Made by a program: the position numbers and the translations under genes. The notes below the pieces were generated by a model that ran no database searches, had not been told where the DNA came from, and worked only from the letters and a program-made list of their open reading frames with translations. Shown in pieces: positions 1 to 11,000 of a DNA stretch of 64,000 nt. The first letter of the stretch is position 1; each line of letters starts with the position of its first letter. Source of the stretch: Amyelois transitella (lineage: Eukaryota > Arthropoda > Insecta > Lepidoptera > Pyralidae); the NCBI RefSeq assembly GCF_032362555.1, contig NC_083535.1, positions 10,292,001-10,356,000 of the forward strand, given 5' to 3'.

Positions 1-34
1 CTTTGGCGGTTGCGGTGTCGCTGACTTGGCCCAT
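1..34 (-). CDS. Possible first codons of a gene running off the left edge
   Basis: Reading leftward from an ATG at 34-32, the 34 bases give MGQVSDTATAK plus one base. They are far richer in G+C than the flanking DNA, and the ATG has a G at +4, so this could be the 5' end of a coding exon. A glycine at position 2 would be compatible with N-myristoylation. The opposite strand (2-103) is also open and starts FGGCGVADLAHAKNEFSVK, so strand cannot be decided from so little. I do not recognise a family. Low confidence. Confidence 0.2.
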   Translation of the reverse strand, partial: MGQVSDTATAK

Positions 35-103
35 GCCAAGAACGAGTTCAGTGTTAAACGTTATTCGGCAAACTTTTTGTTTATTCATAGTTTTGCGTTA
101 TAG

Positions 104-3100
104 GAAATTAGTCTGCCGATACAAAGCCACATGAAAAGCACTATCGTTTCAGACTTGAAGAGTGTTACATCGGATCGTTAATAAAGCGAATTTATTGTAA
201 GTAATTTTAAGACGTACATATTTTACAACAAAAAGTTTCTAAAGTCACACTACCCCATATATAATTTTTTAACTTGTTAATATCTTAAATCATCAGCTAC
301 AATTTCTATACTGTAGTAGGAATAGAAGTAGTAGAATAGTAGTGACGTGCTTCCCCATTTCACTCTCTGATCTTTGGGCAATACCCGGTTGTAGTCTTGG
401 TTATACCGCTTTCATATATATTTTTAGTTTAGTTAAAACTAGGAAGGCTCTAAAGTCCCCAAGTTACCCGAATGGGTCAGAGGTCGTTCAGTGGTCCTTG
501 ATCTCGACCTTGGCTGGTCAACCTTATAAGACTTCACTGTGACGGCTATTGGGCGAAAAGTCAAGTGTATAAAATAAACGCACCTTTTTTGTTTGACAAG
601 TCTGATAGAATATTAATTGATGTCAATTCCACAGAGGTTGTCGAGCTGCTTCCCTTTCCAGATTGTAAAAGACAATAAAGGGAAATACTAATAATATTGG
701 GATTCAAATCTCAGTTACAACAACAAACCATACAGCTGAACGTGGCTTTTTAGTCTTTTCGGGACTCTGTTGGCTCTGTCTACCTCGAAAGGGATAAAGA
801 CGTAATATGTATGTTTGTAAGAGGTTGTCGACATCATAAGTGAATTTCTTACACAGACTTAAAAAGCTCAGGACTGACTGACTACATTTAAAAAAGGGTA
901 AAATTATTACTTGGTTGCAAGTTTTTTATCTTTTAAAACTGGTAATGAAGGGATATGCTGGATACTTAGACGTTTATCGTTAAGAAACCATATTAAATCA
1001 AAATATGATCTAGATGATTTTAGTAGCTTAATAACGATTTTTTTTTGTTATATTGATGTGTTTTTGCAATAATGATGCCCTCTTTTAGAACAATAACGGT
1101 TGAGTGGAAATTTTACATTTTTTCCGTTTTTGTAATACCTAAGCTTAATTCTTCTTCAAAATACGCTAAGTAACAAACTTAAACCTAGAATCGGAATTTA
1201 GGAGCATGATACTAATTCGACAATGAATTTTATATTTTCTGTATGAACTTGCGTATTTTGGATGGAGAATATCAGAATACAAGCAAAAAATGTTGAGTAC
1301 CCCTTTACGTACAAGATTTCATATCTTTTTTTGTTTAAAACATGGTTAATATGTATATTAGATAGAATGTAAGAGTTATGGTGATCATATAATCATACGA
1401 AAATTTAAGACATTCACAATAAGAAATACAACAACTTAAGTCATAGAAATACAATACATCCTTTGTATACGAAAGCAAAAGTATATATATTATAAAACTT
1501 GAGCGTTCAAGGGGGGTCTTAATTACAATTAAATTAATTGTTATAGTATAATCAACAAGTCGTTTCTGAATATTTTTATGGAGCACGCCACTGAAGTAAA
1601 TGTAAGTAGTGTAGCTGTAGACTTGTTTGGTGAAAACGCTTTTTAGGGCGGTAAATTAAGTGTTTTTAACATATTTTATGTGTAAATTTATAAGGTTATT
1701 TTTACGACGTTAGTGTAACATAAATTTGTCGTTAGTATTTTCTTCGCCGTATAAATTGGTTAAATATGTATATAACTTGGACATAGATTCTTTAATTAAT
1801 CTTTTTATCTGATAAGCACGTAGATTTGGTATCTTTGTCTAAACTTTTTATATGTAGTGTTAAATGTTTTTTATTATTTTTTTAATGGCACCCAGTGACA
1901 GTGTACAAGCAAGTACGTTATATATTTCAAACGATTTATTAAATATTTCTTCGGACGTGCGTTTTTTCGGTATAATTTTAATTTAATTAACTATATAATA
2001 TTATTCAATAGCGTACTAATGTAGTGGTTTTATATGTTATTTTTTTTCGCAAAGCCGTCTTTTAACTTACAAATATGAGCGAAAATAGAAGTTTTTGTAT
2101 TCATAACTGTCAAATGACTATAGACTGATTTTGATAACAGAAACGTAAATACTGCTTCCGTATAGGTAAAACGAAGAGCATGCCACATTTTATTTTTATA
2201 ATACATATTCAATATTGACATAGTATTGTTGGGAACGACAATAATTTATTTTTGAAATAGCCATAGAAACACTGTGTACAAGTTTCTTTTATGGTGTGTT
2301 TATGTATCACTACACGTGTAGTGTAAGCTGACAAATTAATATAACGCAGTATATTTTTCCATCAAAACAATCTTAGCAGTCAATTGAAAACTTAACGATT
2401 ACATAAAATTATTGTTACGTAAGACAACATTTAGTTGATATCGTTTTTACAATGTACTTGTAAAGAAAAGGTTTTCAACAAAATGTTGTTCGCGGAGTAC
2501 CCGTTCCGCGCGAACACGGGGCGAGTCGCTAGTTACAATCATGAGATTTAATTTTAGTCATATATCACGTGTAACAATTTTGTAGTGTATTCTTAAAAAT
2601 ATGTATTATTAACTTTGGTGTGGTGTTTAACAACTTTAAATTCTATTGAAGTATTAGGTATTAGACATGATAATATGTATTTGGTGCCCAATTTAAGTTT
2701 TCTATTGAACAGGAGACTAAGTTAATTAGTCGAAGGTAAATAAGAATTAGATGTCAGTTATTGTTGTCAGTTTTTACATAATATTTATAGTCAGGTTTAG
2801 TGAAGTATTCTTATCACTTCATCACAGCGGTTAGTCATCACAGCGTAAAACGGTTGTCTTATTATCTAGAAGCAATATCTATGTAATGTAATATTTTCGC
2901 CTTATTTATTTTACAAGGTCCTGACGCATGACGCGGGCGCTTTAGTTCTTATTTTGAAAATAAGTGCCTCCACTAACGCTAAAAGTTTGTAAAATAAAAT
3001 TTGAATTTATAATGTAATTTAAAGCAAAACCTCTAAAATTTCAAGGTTACCCTCTGTTTTACCAGCACGAGGCCCTGTCTACCCCGATGGGGATAAAGAC

Positions 3101-4700
3101 GTGACAATATGTATTTAAAGCGGTACTACAAGGTCGAAATAATTTATCAGTTAACAGTAATTTAATATAGGAAATAGTTTCAAAATATAAATATTCGATG
3201 TTGTATTCCCTATTTGATAGGAATTGGTTGTATGAAACAGTAAAATTACCGACAAGAGTTATGAACCAGAACACCATCCAAGCTTGCGGTATTAAATTTA
3301 GAAGTTTGTTCGACTGTGTTTATTTAGTGATGTGAGGGAGTAAATTAAAAACTAATGAAAATGTTACCGATTTCAAATTAAACGTTATTGGCAATAAAGC
3401 TGTGTCTTCAATTGTTATTTGAAAATGGATCTAGCTAAAGTAGCAAAAGGATTAACATTTAACCACGAATGAAATATACATTTTATGATTCGAACAAAGG
3501 ATTTGCTATTCGGATTGGTGAATAATTATACGTAAATTCATTTATAATTATGACGAAACTTTGCATACAAATATTGATATATTTAGAATTAGCCTAGTCG
3601 ACAAGTTCAAATTGATGTCTCGGAAATTTTCAAAATGTACAAGCAAACTTCTGTTTGAAACTAATTATGAGCAATACCAAAAGTACAATTGTTTACTTAA
3701 TCCGCAATACTATAGCCTGCGTCATATCACAAATTTGTAATTCTGCGGTTTATTCCAGACGATTGTAGATACATATATTATTTAAATATTCCTCTAGTTA
3801 TAATGTATTAATTGTTTATGGAGTGGACTCATTAATATAATAAATGAAAGTGTTTTTTTTTTTCTCACGTGTTTTTCTTTATAGCTTCGTGTTAGTTAAG
3901 AAGACTTCGTGCTATTACTAGTCTATCACTAGTGGGATACTTTTGAGCTTGTATGTAGAGAGATGAATGTGAATAAGCAAAAAACGTATGCAAAGATCGT
4001 GGAAATGAAAAGATGTTGTCTCTGCTACTCCTTCAGAAAAGAGGCGTGGTTTTGTAAAGAAATTTTGTCGTTCTATCTTTATTGACCGCAGCTTTGCCAT
4101 ATTACATTTAAGTGGGAATTTCCTGAAGAAGAGCCTTATTTCTAAAGTACTATCTTTTGTGTCAAATTTCGTAATAATCGGTTCAATAGATTTTGTTATA
4201 AACCCAACTACAAATCTTTTATCTTTATAATTATAATATTAGTATGGATATGTACCCTATCACTTAGAACACCTTGATATTTTTATGATCAATTTTGTTG
4301 GGGAAAATAAAAGCATGAGTTCAACATTCAAATTTTTATTGAGAGATTAAGGAATAAAATAAGTCATGGTTAATTGGATTGCATTATAATAAAAATAAGA
4401 ATTTATAATTAATTGGGTGAGTTTAAATACATAAAATGATTAAGGCACTGATATTATTATTCAGTCTTAACAAATATTTCCTTTTCATGAACACATCATT
4501 TGAGTGAATTCACTTCAAAATAGCTTGTAATTGTAAATACATTAGAATAGGTACAGAACAAAAATAGATGGATTTTTGTTCTGTATTCACCTAGTTATCT
4601 TTACTATAAAATAGTGTGCAAACATATACCTCATAATACATTTTTCCTTAATAGTAATTGCCACATAAATGCTTAAAAGTATTAAAGTAAAAAAAGGACG
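104..4700. other. Gene-free, AT-rich stretch with repeat remnants
   Basis: No open frame here has coding character or convincing splice sites. It holds copies of a dispersed repeat (about 704-826 and 3066-3116, ending in gtctacc...gataaagacgtg), a decayed Helitron-like fragment near 4130-4260, and long A/T runs. It may contain the 3' untranslated tail of the small gene at 4.7 kb. Confidence 0.6.
704..826 (+). repeat. Dispersed lepidopteran repeat, family A copy
   Basis: Contains the diagnostic order cagctgaacgtgg, gactctgttggctctgtcta, ggataaagacgt and atgtatg, which recurs many times in this window in both orientations (for example 33326-33467, 56560-56785, 61800-62020). A decayed, non-coding copy. 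Confidence 0.7.
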
Positions 4701-4706
4701 GATCAT

Positions 4707-4712
4707 TTAATT
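4707..4712 (-). terminator. Candidate poly(A) signal ATTAAA of the small membrane-protein gene
   Basis: On the minus strand ATTAAA lies 17-22 bases past the stop codon of the micropeptide frame at 4729. No canonical AATAAA was seen nearer. If used, the 3' untranslated region would be very short and both reading frames would be on one mRNA. Confidence 0.35.
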
Positions 4713-4728
4713 CGCTTGTCATTCTTGC

Positions 4729-4902
4729 TTAAGCGTAAGACACTTTCTGCTCATAAGCTACCTCTTCATTCCAATATTCAGGCTCTGCGAATGTAGTGTG
4801 CCGAAGTTTGCACAAGTACCCAAATTTTAAAATTAGAATTATAACCATCATCACAAATAATGCAAGTGCAGTAATGGCAGGATATATTAATAGCAAAGCC
4901 AT
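4729..4902 (-). CDS. 57-residue single-pass membrane micropeptide, second frame of a dicistronic mRNA
   Basis: The ATG at 4902-4900 follows the stop codon of the upstream frame (4906-4904) by a single base (TAA-A-ATG). It has a favourable start context, with A at -3 and G at +4. The product begins MALLLIYPAITALALF; residues about 4-26 are a continuous hydrophobic segment, followed by a short basic stretch (K, C, K, R, H) and an acidic, tyrosine-rich tail ending EQKVSYA. This suggests one membrane span with a cytoplasmic tail by the positive-inside rule. No family recognised. The frame is in the same exon as the end of the upstream gene, so both are carried on one transcript unless another promoter or splice exists. 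Translation by reinitiation or leaky scanning is inference. Confidence 0.6.
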   Translation of the reverse strand: MALLLIYPAITALALFVMMVIILILKFGYLCKLRHTTFAEPEYWNEEVAYEQKVSYA

Positions 4903-4903
4903 T

Positions 4904-5635
4904 TTAAATGTCGCTTTCGCGTTTGTGTAGGTCTAAATATTCGTGGGAAGTAGTAAGGGGCTGCTGCGAGACAGACGGGGGAACCTCTGCTTCGTGGTAT
5001 TCACTAGTGTAAGGTTGTACGTATTGCACTGAGCGGTACTGTGCCTCTAGCTCCGTAAGATCAAGCGGTGGCTGCTTGTGTGGAGTGGATGACCAAATGG
5101 AAACAAGCCAGCGGTTTCCTGAAGAGCAAATAAATCTTTATTACATATAATTTAAAGATATGAGTGTAGTTTAGTCATGGAATTTACCTAGGGCAACAGT
5201 TCTGGGTTACATAACCAAATTAAAAAAAAAGTAATTTGGGGATTTATTAGAATAAACACTGAATAACACCATATACTCCCTGGCAACTATACTATACATA
5301 TATTGATGAGTTAAAAATTAATTTGTTTTCTCATATTTATGTACTTTCTAAGAACAGCTAAAGGAAGGATACTTCTAGGAATATGAAGAGGGTTATTGTT
5401 ATATAAATTATTGCTTAAGACAATGCTACAGACCTGTATGTCTGTCCAACCAATAGTCGGAATATCTTGAGCAGCAGCATACAATGTTCAGAATGATTAT
5501 AGATCCCAAAATTACAGAGCTTATAGCAATAGCTATATAAAACTTAGTGAAATCGCCAACGTGGGAGACAATCGGGTTTATAGCTTTGTATGTACCATTC
5601 CCTGTAAAGTAAGCGAGAGAATCAGTCCCCGACAT
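4904..5635 (-). CDS. 138-residue single-pass membrane protein, first frame of a dicistronic mRNA
   Basis: Two coding exons: 5654-5434 (ATG at 5635; acceptor after a long pyrimidine run, tttcttctacag) and 5118-4904 (acceptor cttcag), joined in phase 1. The first exon starts MSGTDSLAYFTGNGTYK, with an NGT N-glycosylation site, and contains one hydrophobic segment (residues about 34-53) followed at once by VCCCSRYSDYW, a cluster of three cysteines that could be palmitoylated. The second exon gives a polar proline- and tyrosine-rich tail, including PHKQPPLDL and ending HKRESDI. An extracellular N-terminus and cytoplasmic C-terminus are inferred. A strong donor (cagaaag/gtatgt) at 5835 suggests a non-coding first exon upstream, spliced into 5654. 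Family not recognised. Confidence 0.65.
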
Positions 5636-5834
5636 TCTCTTATTATAAATGGACCTGTAGAAGAAAAAAAAGGAATCAAAACTATTTTCAACTTTATGTG
5701 AACCGCGCCTTGCTAACAGATCTGATGGGCGTGGTATGCCCTTTTGCCAACAGTATTCCGAGATTCCGATTACGGCTAAAATTGAGCGATGCACTTAATT
5801 ACGTTAATCATGGTAATCTTTTTAAAATACATAC

Positions 5835-6066
5835 CTTTCTGTGACTATGCGTCAATTGGTTATAATTCTTATTAAGCTTTTTCAAATTGGAAAGCGTCAC
5901 CACACGAAACGAACCGAAGCGTCGTCTGTTTTTTGGTAGGTTTGTTTGTTTCGTTTGATTTAATTGACATGTATGACATTGACACAAAATGTGTTGTATA
6001 ACTTTGACATTTTGGTATTGACAGTAGAACAATGTTGCCAACAGCATGAAAGCACTTGTCAGACAA
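5835..6066 (-). other. Probable non-coding 5' exon of the dicistronic gene, with upstream ORFs
   Basis: The donor AAAG/gtatgt at 5835/5834 matches consensus and pairs with the acceptor at 5654. The exon's 5' end is not visible; 6066 is only where the longest small frame begins. It contains two overlapping short frames (64 residues beginning MSDKCFHAVGN, and 79 residues that read through the donor). If transcribed, they would be upstream ORFs. Exon call inferred. Confidence 0.35.
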
Positions 6067-7942
6067 CTTGCGTACGTCGTACGTACCTGAATCTTTTCAA
6101 ATTCAAACTTTTATTTGCATAATATGATTTTTGCTTAAGAAAATATTAATTAATTTTTAATCTTTTTTGATCTTCATTATTAGGTACCTCCTTAATAATT
6201 GCGTGTCCCTAGCAAATACATTCATTGGTTCCTAGTTTGAGGTGAGGATGCGACCGGGACTAACACCAGGAAAATGTCAATAAATGTAACAAAATAATTT
6301 GATTTTAATTTAATCTTTATTTTTGTGATTTTCAGAAATTATTACATAGATACAGGTACATACATTAAAAATGAAAACAAAAACATTATCTTATAATATG
6401 AAACAGTGATTATTTCTACGTGGCGGTCAGGCTGATAGAGTCGAACTATAATATAAAAAGAATTAAAGTTCATAACAAAAGTAGAAATAGAATTGGTGCA
6501 AATATAAATAAATTTTTATTTTACAATTTTTTGTTATGTATCCCGAAGTTCGGTATCATTTTATATTAACTGTGAAGTGAAAAAGACCAATACCTACTGA
6601 CCACTGACCACGCCACTGGGCTATGTTGTTCTTTGTTAAGAAATTAATTACTTATATTTTTGTGCACGCACTCTCATTAGTCGTCATAGAAATTTTACAT
6701 TTCCATCCGTACCTAGTTACCAACTAGATTTACCAGAATTTGTAATCCATCAAAGATAATTAACTTAATTAATTAGCTAATTAGCTTTCTTATCAATAAA
6801 ATTGAGGTCACTAAGTTTTAGCCAATAAAAATAAAATCTTTTTGACGTAAAACATTATAGTTACCAATCCGTGAAGTACAAGAAAGAAGTAACTAACTAT
6901 ACGAGTAAATAAAAATTAATTTGCCTAGTTTAAGGATCAGTTATTAAAAAAAGAAAGCCTAAAGATAGGAACAAAAAATCTTACATAATTTTGAGATCAA
7001 GGACTATTGGGAATCCGTGCACATATTTACATCAGTTATTTACATGCAATACGCAACATACAATGTCATAATATTTTAAGAAATTATATAAATTAATTTT
7101 ATATATATTTTACAATGCCACAGTACCCGCCTGAACACTTAAATACATTCATTAATATGCGCTTATTAACTTATCTAACTTAATGTTATGAGAATATTAC
7201 AAAAGAGTTTACATCCTCCATTGCTGGCTTGAGGTACATACCACGGAAGTACATTTAAACTAGAATCCAAACAAGTACTTAAAAATTAAAGAAAGTAAGC
7301 ATCACAACAACCAAAGCCATGAGAGTTAAAAATACGGCGACACCTTTCGAGAAAAGGTAGATAGGCCGCTTGAGCTTTGCTTGGATCGTCCTGACAAGGG
7401 CACTCCTGTGCCCGTTACTGCGAATGATTTTTATATCTCTTCAGTTTCTTTCCTATAAGAGAGAATCCAAAAGATGTACAGAGGAAAAATTCGAAGTCTT
7501 CCTCCATCTGGATTTTTGCAAAAGTCAGTGGGGCCTTCCAGTTACAATGTATTTACGTGATACGTGTACGGCACATAAGTTGAGCTATGCGTAATGAGCA
7601 CCTGCGCAAATCTCCGCCATCAGGACTATTATGTGGACTGCTTTAGTTCATGCAAATCTATTCAATCTTAATTATGCTGAATATTGGTGATACCTTTAGG
7701 ACATTACTATAAACATAAATCATATAAGGTACACTTAGTTTCACCGAATACTTTGTTTTGTATAAAAATATTTTTTAGTTTTTTTTCTAATAAATATACA
7801 TAGAAAACATTATTAAATTTTGTCTGGGTCATGATATAATTTTATTTTGCATTTTAGACCTATCGTTGTCAAGGCGGTAGGTTCAAAAGAAGTATTCTCA
7901 AGTAAATTGAAACGTTAAGTCAATTGCGTGCAATAGCAGCTT
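6067..7942. other. Intergenic AT-rich DNA between the small gene and the 3' end of Fhos
   Basis: No gene supported. Near 6240-6270 the phrase gaccgggactaac resembles one near 22726-22738, probably remnants of the same repeat. The open frame at 7370-7594 has no splice or codon support. Confidence 0.5.
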
Positions 7943-7948
7943 TTTATT
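7943..7948 (-). terminator. Poly(A) signal AATAAA of Fhos
   Basis: AATAAA on the minus strand lies 31-36 bases beyond the distal Fhos stop codon at 7979-7981. This spacing suits a short 3' untranslated region and supports 7979-8052 as the terminal exon. Confidence 0.5.
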
Positions 7949-7978
7949 AACACCTGGGATTCGTTATAATTATTTTGT

Positions 7979-8052
7979 TTACAATAATGATATAGGTACT
8001 TTTGGCACATCCGCTGCATCACACATGCTACCGCCCTTGAGTCTCGTTACAT
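7979..8052 (-). CDS. Fhos: Fhos terminal exon (two alternative ends)
   Basis: Acceptor tatttcag precedes 8052. The exon can be read in two frames, depending on whether the 55-nt cassette exon (8494-8440) is included. With the cassette the frame ends after CNETQGR at a TAG (8030-8028). Without it, the upstream DAD exon joins directly and gives a longer tail that starts [15 protein letters not shown] and stops at TAA (7981-7979). Both joins preserve frame exactly, which is why I accept both. The poly(A) signal follows at 7948. Confidence 0.5.
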
Positions 8053-11000
8053 CTGAAATAGCAAATACTTTTCAATGAATAAGCAGCGATGGAATAGTTA
8101 TTACTTATATATGTAGGAAGCCTAGGTTCTGTGCATTTGTAATATGAGATTGATATAATATGACTTAAGAAACCATAGACCGACTTGTACTGTACTTGTA
8201 TATTAGCGGGAATAAATGAATTTTTGGTCTTCCCAAGACTGTTGGCTCAGTCGACCCCGCAAGGAATATAGGCGTGACCATAATGTAGTATTTTATCAAG
8301 TAGGTTGAATATATTGTACGCTCAGTCGGATGGCTTAATGAAGTGATTGAGAAATAACCTACTTAGTAAGTACTAATAATATTCTCTGTAATCAAATAGA
8401 TAACTATATTATTTATCTATAAATACGGGGGACACTTACCCGGCTGTTGTTTCTCTTCCTGGCCAAGATTGGTGGCCATCAAGGGTTCTATTAACTGAAA
8501 CAATAGTAATTTTGTAAATAGTTAGTTTAATCTGATGACGTTCCTCCTTCATCATGACCTGACCAGGTTTCAAATCTGGGACCTTTTGATTCAGAGGTAG
8601 GTAAACTTACCATTACTGCAAGAAATCCTTTTTAAAAGGCAATAAAATTGACAGAAATGCGAGATTTCTACTTTAAATTTAATAGATGATATTGTCTAAT
8701 AATTTATGCTCATCTTTTGAACTCTTCTTTCTCCTGACTTTAGTCCCAATTGGATCCTCACCCCTCTAGAAAGGAGGTATCTATGACTTTGAACATGGAA
8801 TCTGGAAATAGGCGAGTCAGGTTTTTGCACTCCCATCTGACCTTTGGGAACGTAAAATATTGAGATTTTTTTGTTTTACGCAATTTATATTAAAATTATA
8901 TAAAATATAATTTTTAATTCCCTGTTCATTTAATTTTAATATGATCATATTATAGAAACACACAATTTTGACCCCGGTATAGTGAAGGACTATGCTATGT
9001 TGCTTTAAATACTTATCAGGAAAAAAATAAATTTAATAAAAAAAGTACTAACATTTATTTTGAACAGTTAGTTTTATAAATATTTTAATGATTGCTCTTT
9101 GCTGAATACGTTCGCTCAGCAACACACAACGTTATTAATACTAAACATTATATAATTGAGTAAAATAACTGAATGAATTAGATATAGTAGTAAATTACTA
9201 TTTTATAAGTAAATTTTTAACCAAATTAAATAAACTTAAGCTACCTACTAAAGTACAAAATTGAAGCATGACTAGGCCTACCATACCAAACTATACTCAG
9301 AACAGTCGAACAAACTTCTGGTTTTAAAACATCAAGGTTTTATACTTCGCTAAAGCACTATTAGGTAAAAAAAAGCAGTCTTACAGTTCTTTCTATCGGA
9401 CAGTCTATTCTTCCTCCTCTCCCTCTGAACGGGTTTCCTCTTGGAGGTCGCCGACCTCACTAGACTCTCGATGATTTCCTCATCAGCTGATAGATCTCCA
9501 CTGGAATATAGAGTTAAGGTAAGGAACGTATTTTTTAATATTTTAAGAGTTTCCTAGGCTAAAAATTAACCCCTGTAGTTTCGTCATGTCCGTCTGTTCA
9601 TCATAGACTGCAACTTAGATCGTTCTGGTCAGGTCAAGAAAGTCGATCTGGGCACTTCTTGACCTGACCAGAACATTCTCGATTTGTTTGTTTGATTTCC
9701 AACGTTTCGAAGTACTCATACCCAGGGAGGTTGAAGCATAACATCCCTGGGTATGAGTTCTTATCAACATGGTTCATTGTCCTAGCTAGGATCATGTTAG
9801 CGCTTATTAAAATGCTTTTATTCCTGAATATTTTCTTCTAAGGAATTTGGATGCACAAGTTATTTGTGCTGTCCTTCAACATATAGTGTGTGATCCGTGC
9901 CGTTAGTAAAATTAGCAAAACTGGGTTACTTTACCAGGTTAAAGCTAATTAGCTTTAACCTGGTGAAAGTCGTAAGGGCACATAAATGTTGTAGAATCAA
10001 CATTGTTGCTTATGATGTCAGCTATCTGCCCCTAGGTTTATAGTTTAAAAGTAACCCAATATAAGTATTTCAGGTTAGTTCAGCTATCTTATGCTAAGTG
10101 TTAGTACAAATACCAAGTTTCTGACTTGATGAGCGGCCTCCTGGTGTTAGATTTGCGGCGGCCTTCAGTCAGGCTGTGGGAATCTGCATCGGTCTTCAGC
10201 AATTCTTTGAGAGCGCTGTCCGCACTGTTGTCGCCGTTCTTATTGGTGTAATTGGCTACCTGCAAAAGTTTATTAACAACATTATAGTCAAGCTAGATCA
10301 GATATTTCAATAACATTTGATATATCTAGCTATATCTCTCGTTGGGAGACAGCTATGCAGCTGTATCTACTGGTAAAGGCTGATCCCGTAGGAGGCAGTC
10401 TTCTAGCGACCAAAAATTACCAAAAATATTGCTTCTGGGGTGTAACTACTTTGATTTCAACTTTACAGATTAGACAATGTAAATGAAAATTTAAATCTAA
10501 TAATAGACTAGCTTTGTCGCGAAAGTAAATCATGAAAAAAATCTAATACACTTTTTTATTGGATAAATACTCACATCTATAATCATTTTGCCTCTGGTCT
10601 TATTCCTCTCGCGGTGGTTGGCTCTCTTCTCTAATTGCTGCAGAACCCTTTCCCGAGTTGTCCTGTATTCCAGAGCAAACTCCGCTATCACTTTTAGGAA
10701 CTCCGAAGCTTTGGTCTTTGACACGTCAGCAGGAGGAACGAGTAAATACATCAAGAACTTATCGAACCTGAAATTGAGGGTAGATCGTTGCTAAAATGTA
10801 AAACACGAATTCAATTCGCCAAAGAGCCAACATTGATTGATTCGCAAGGCACAAAATTCGCACAGCTGTGTGTCTTTTTGAGCTCAAAGTGTATGTCAAT
10901 TTTCCGTAAATAATTGGAATTTGAGCTTAAGGTTTTAAAGAGGAATTTTCGATGCTCAAATTTCAATTAATTGACGTCGTCAGTCTTACCTAGCCATAAC

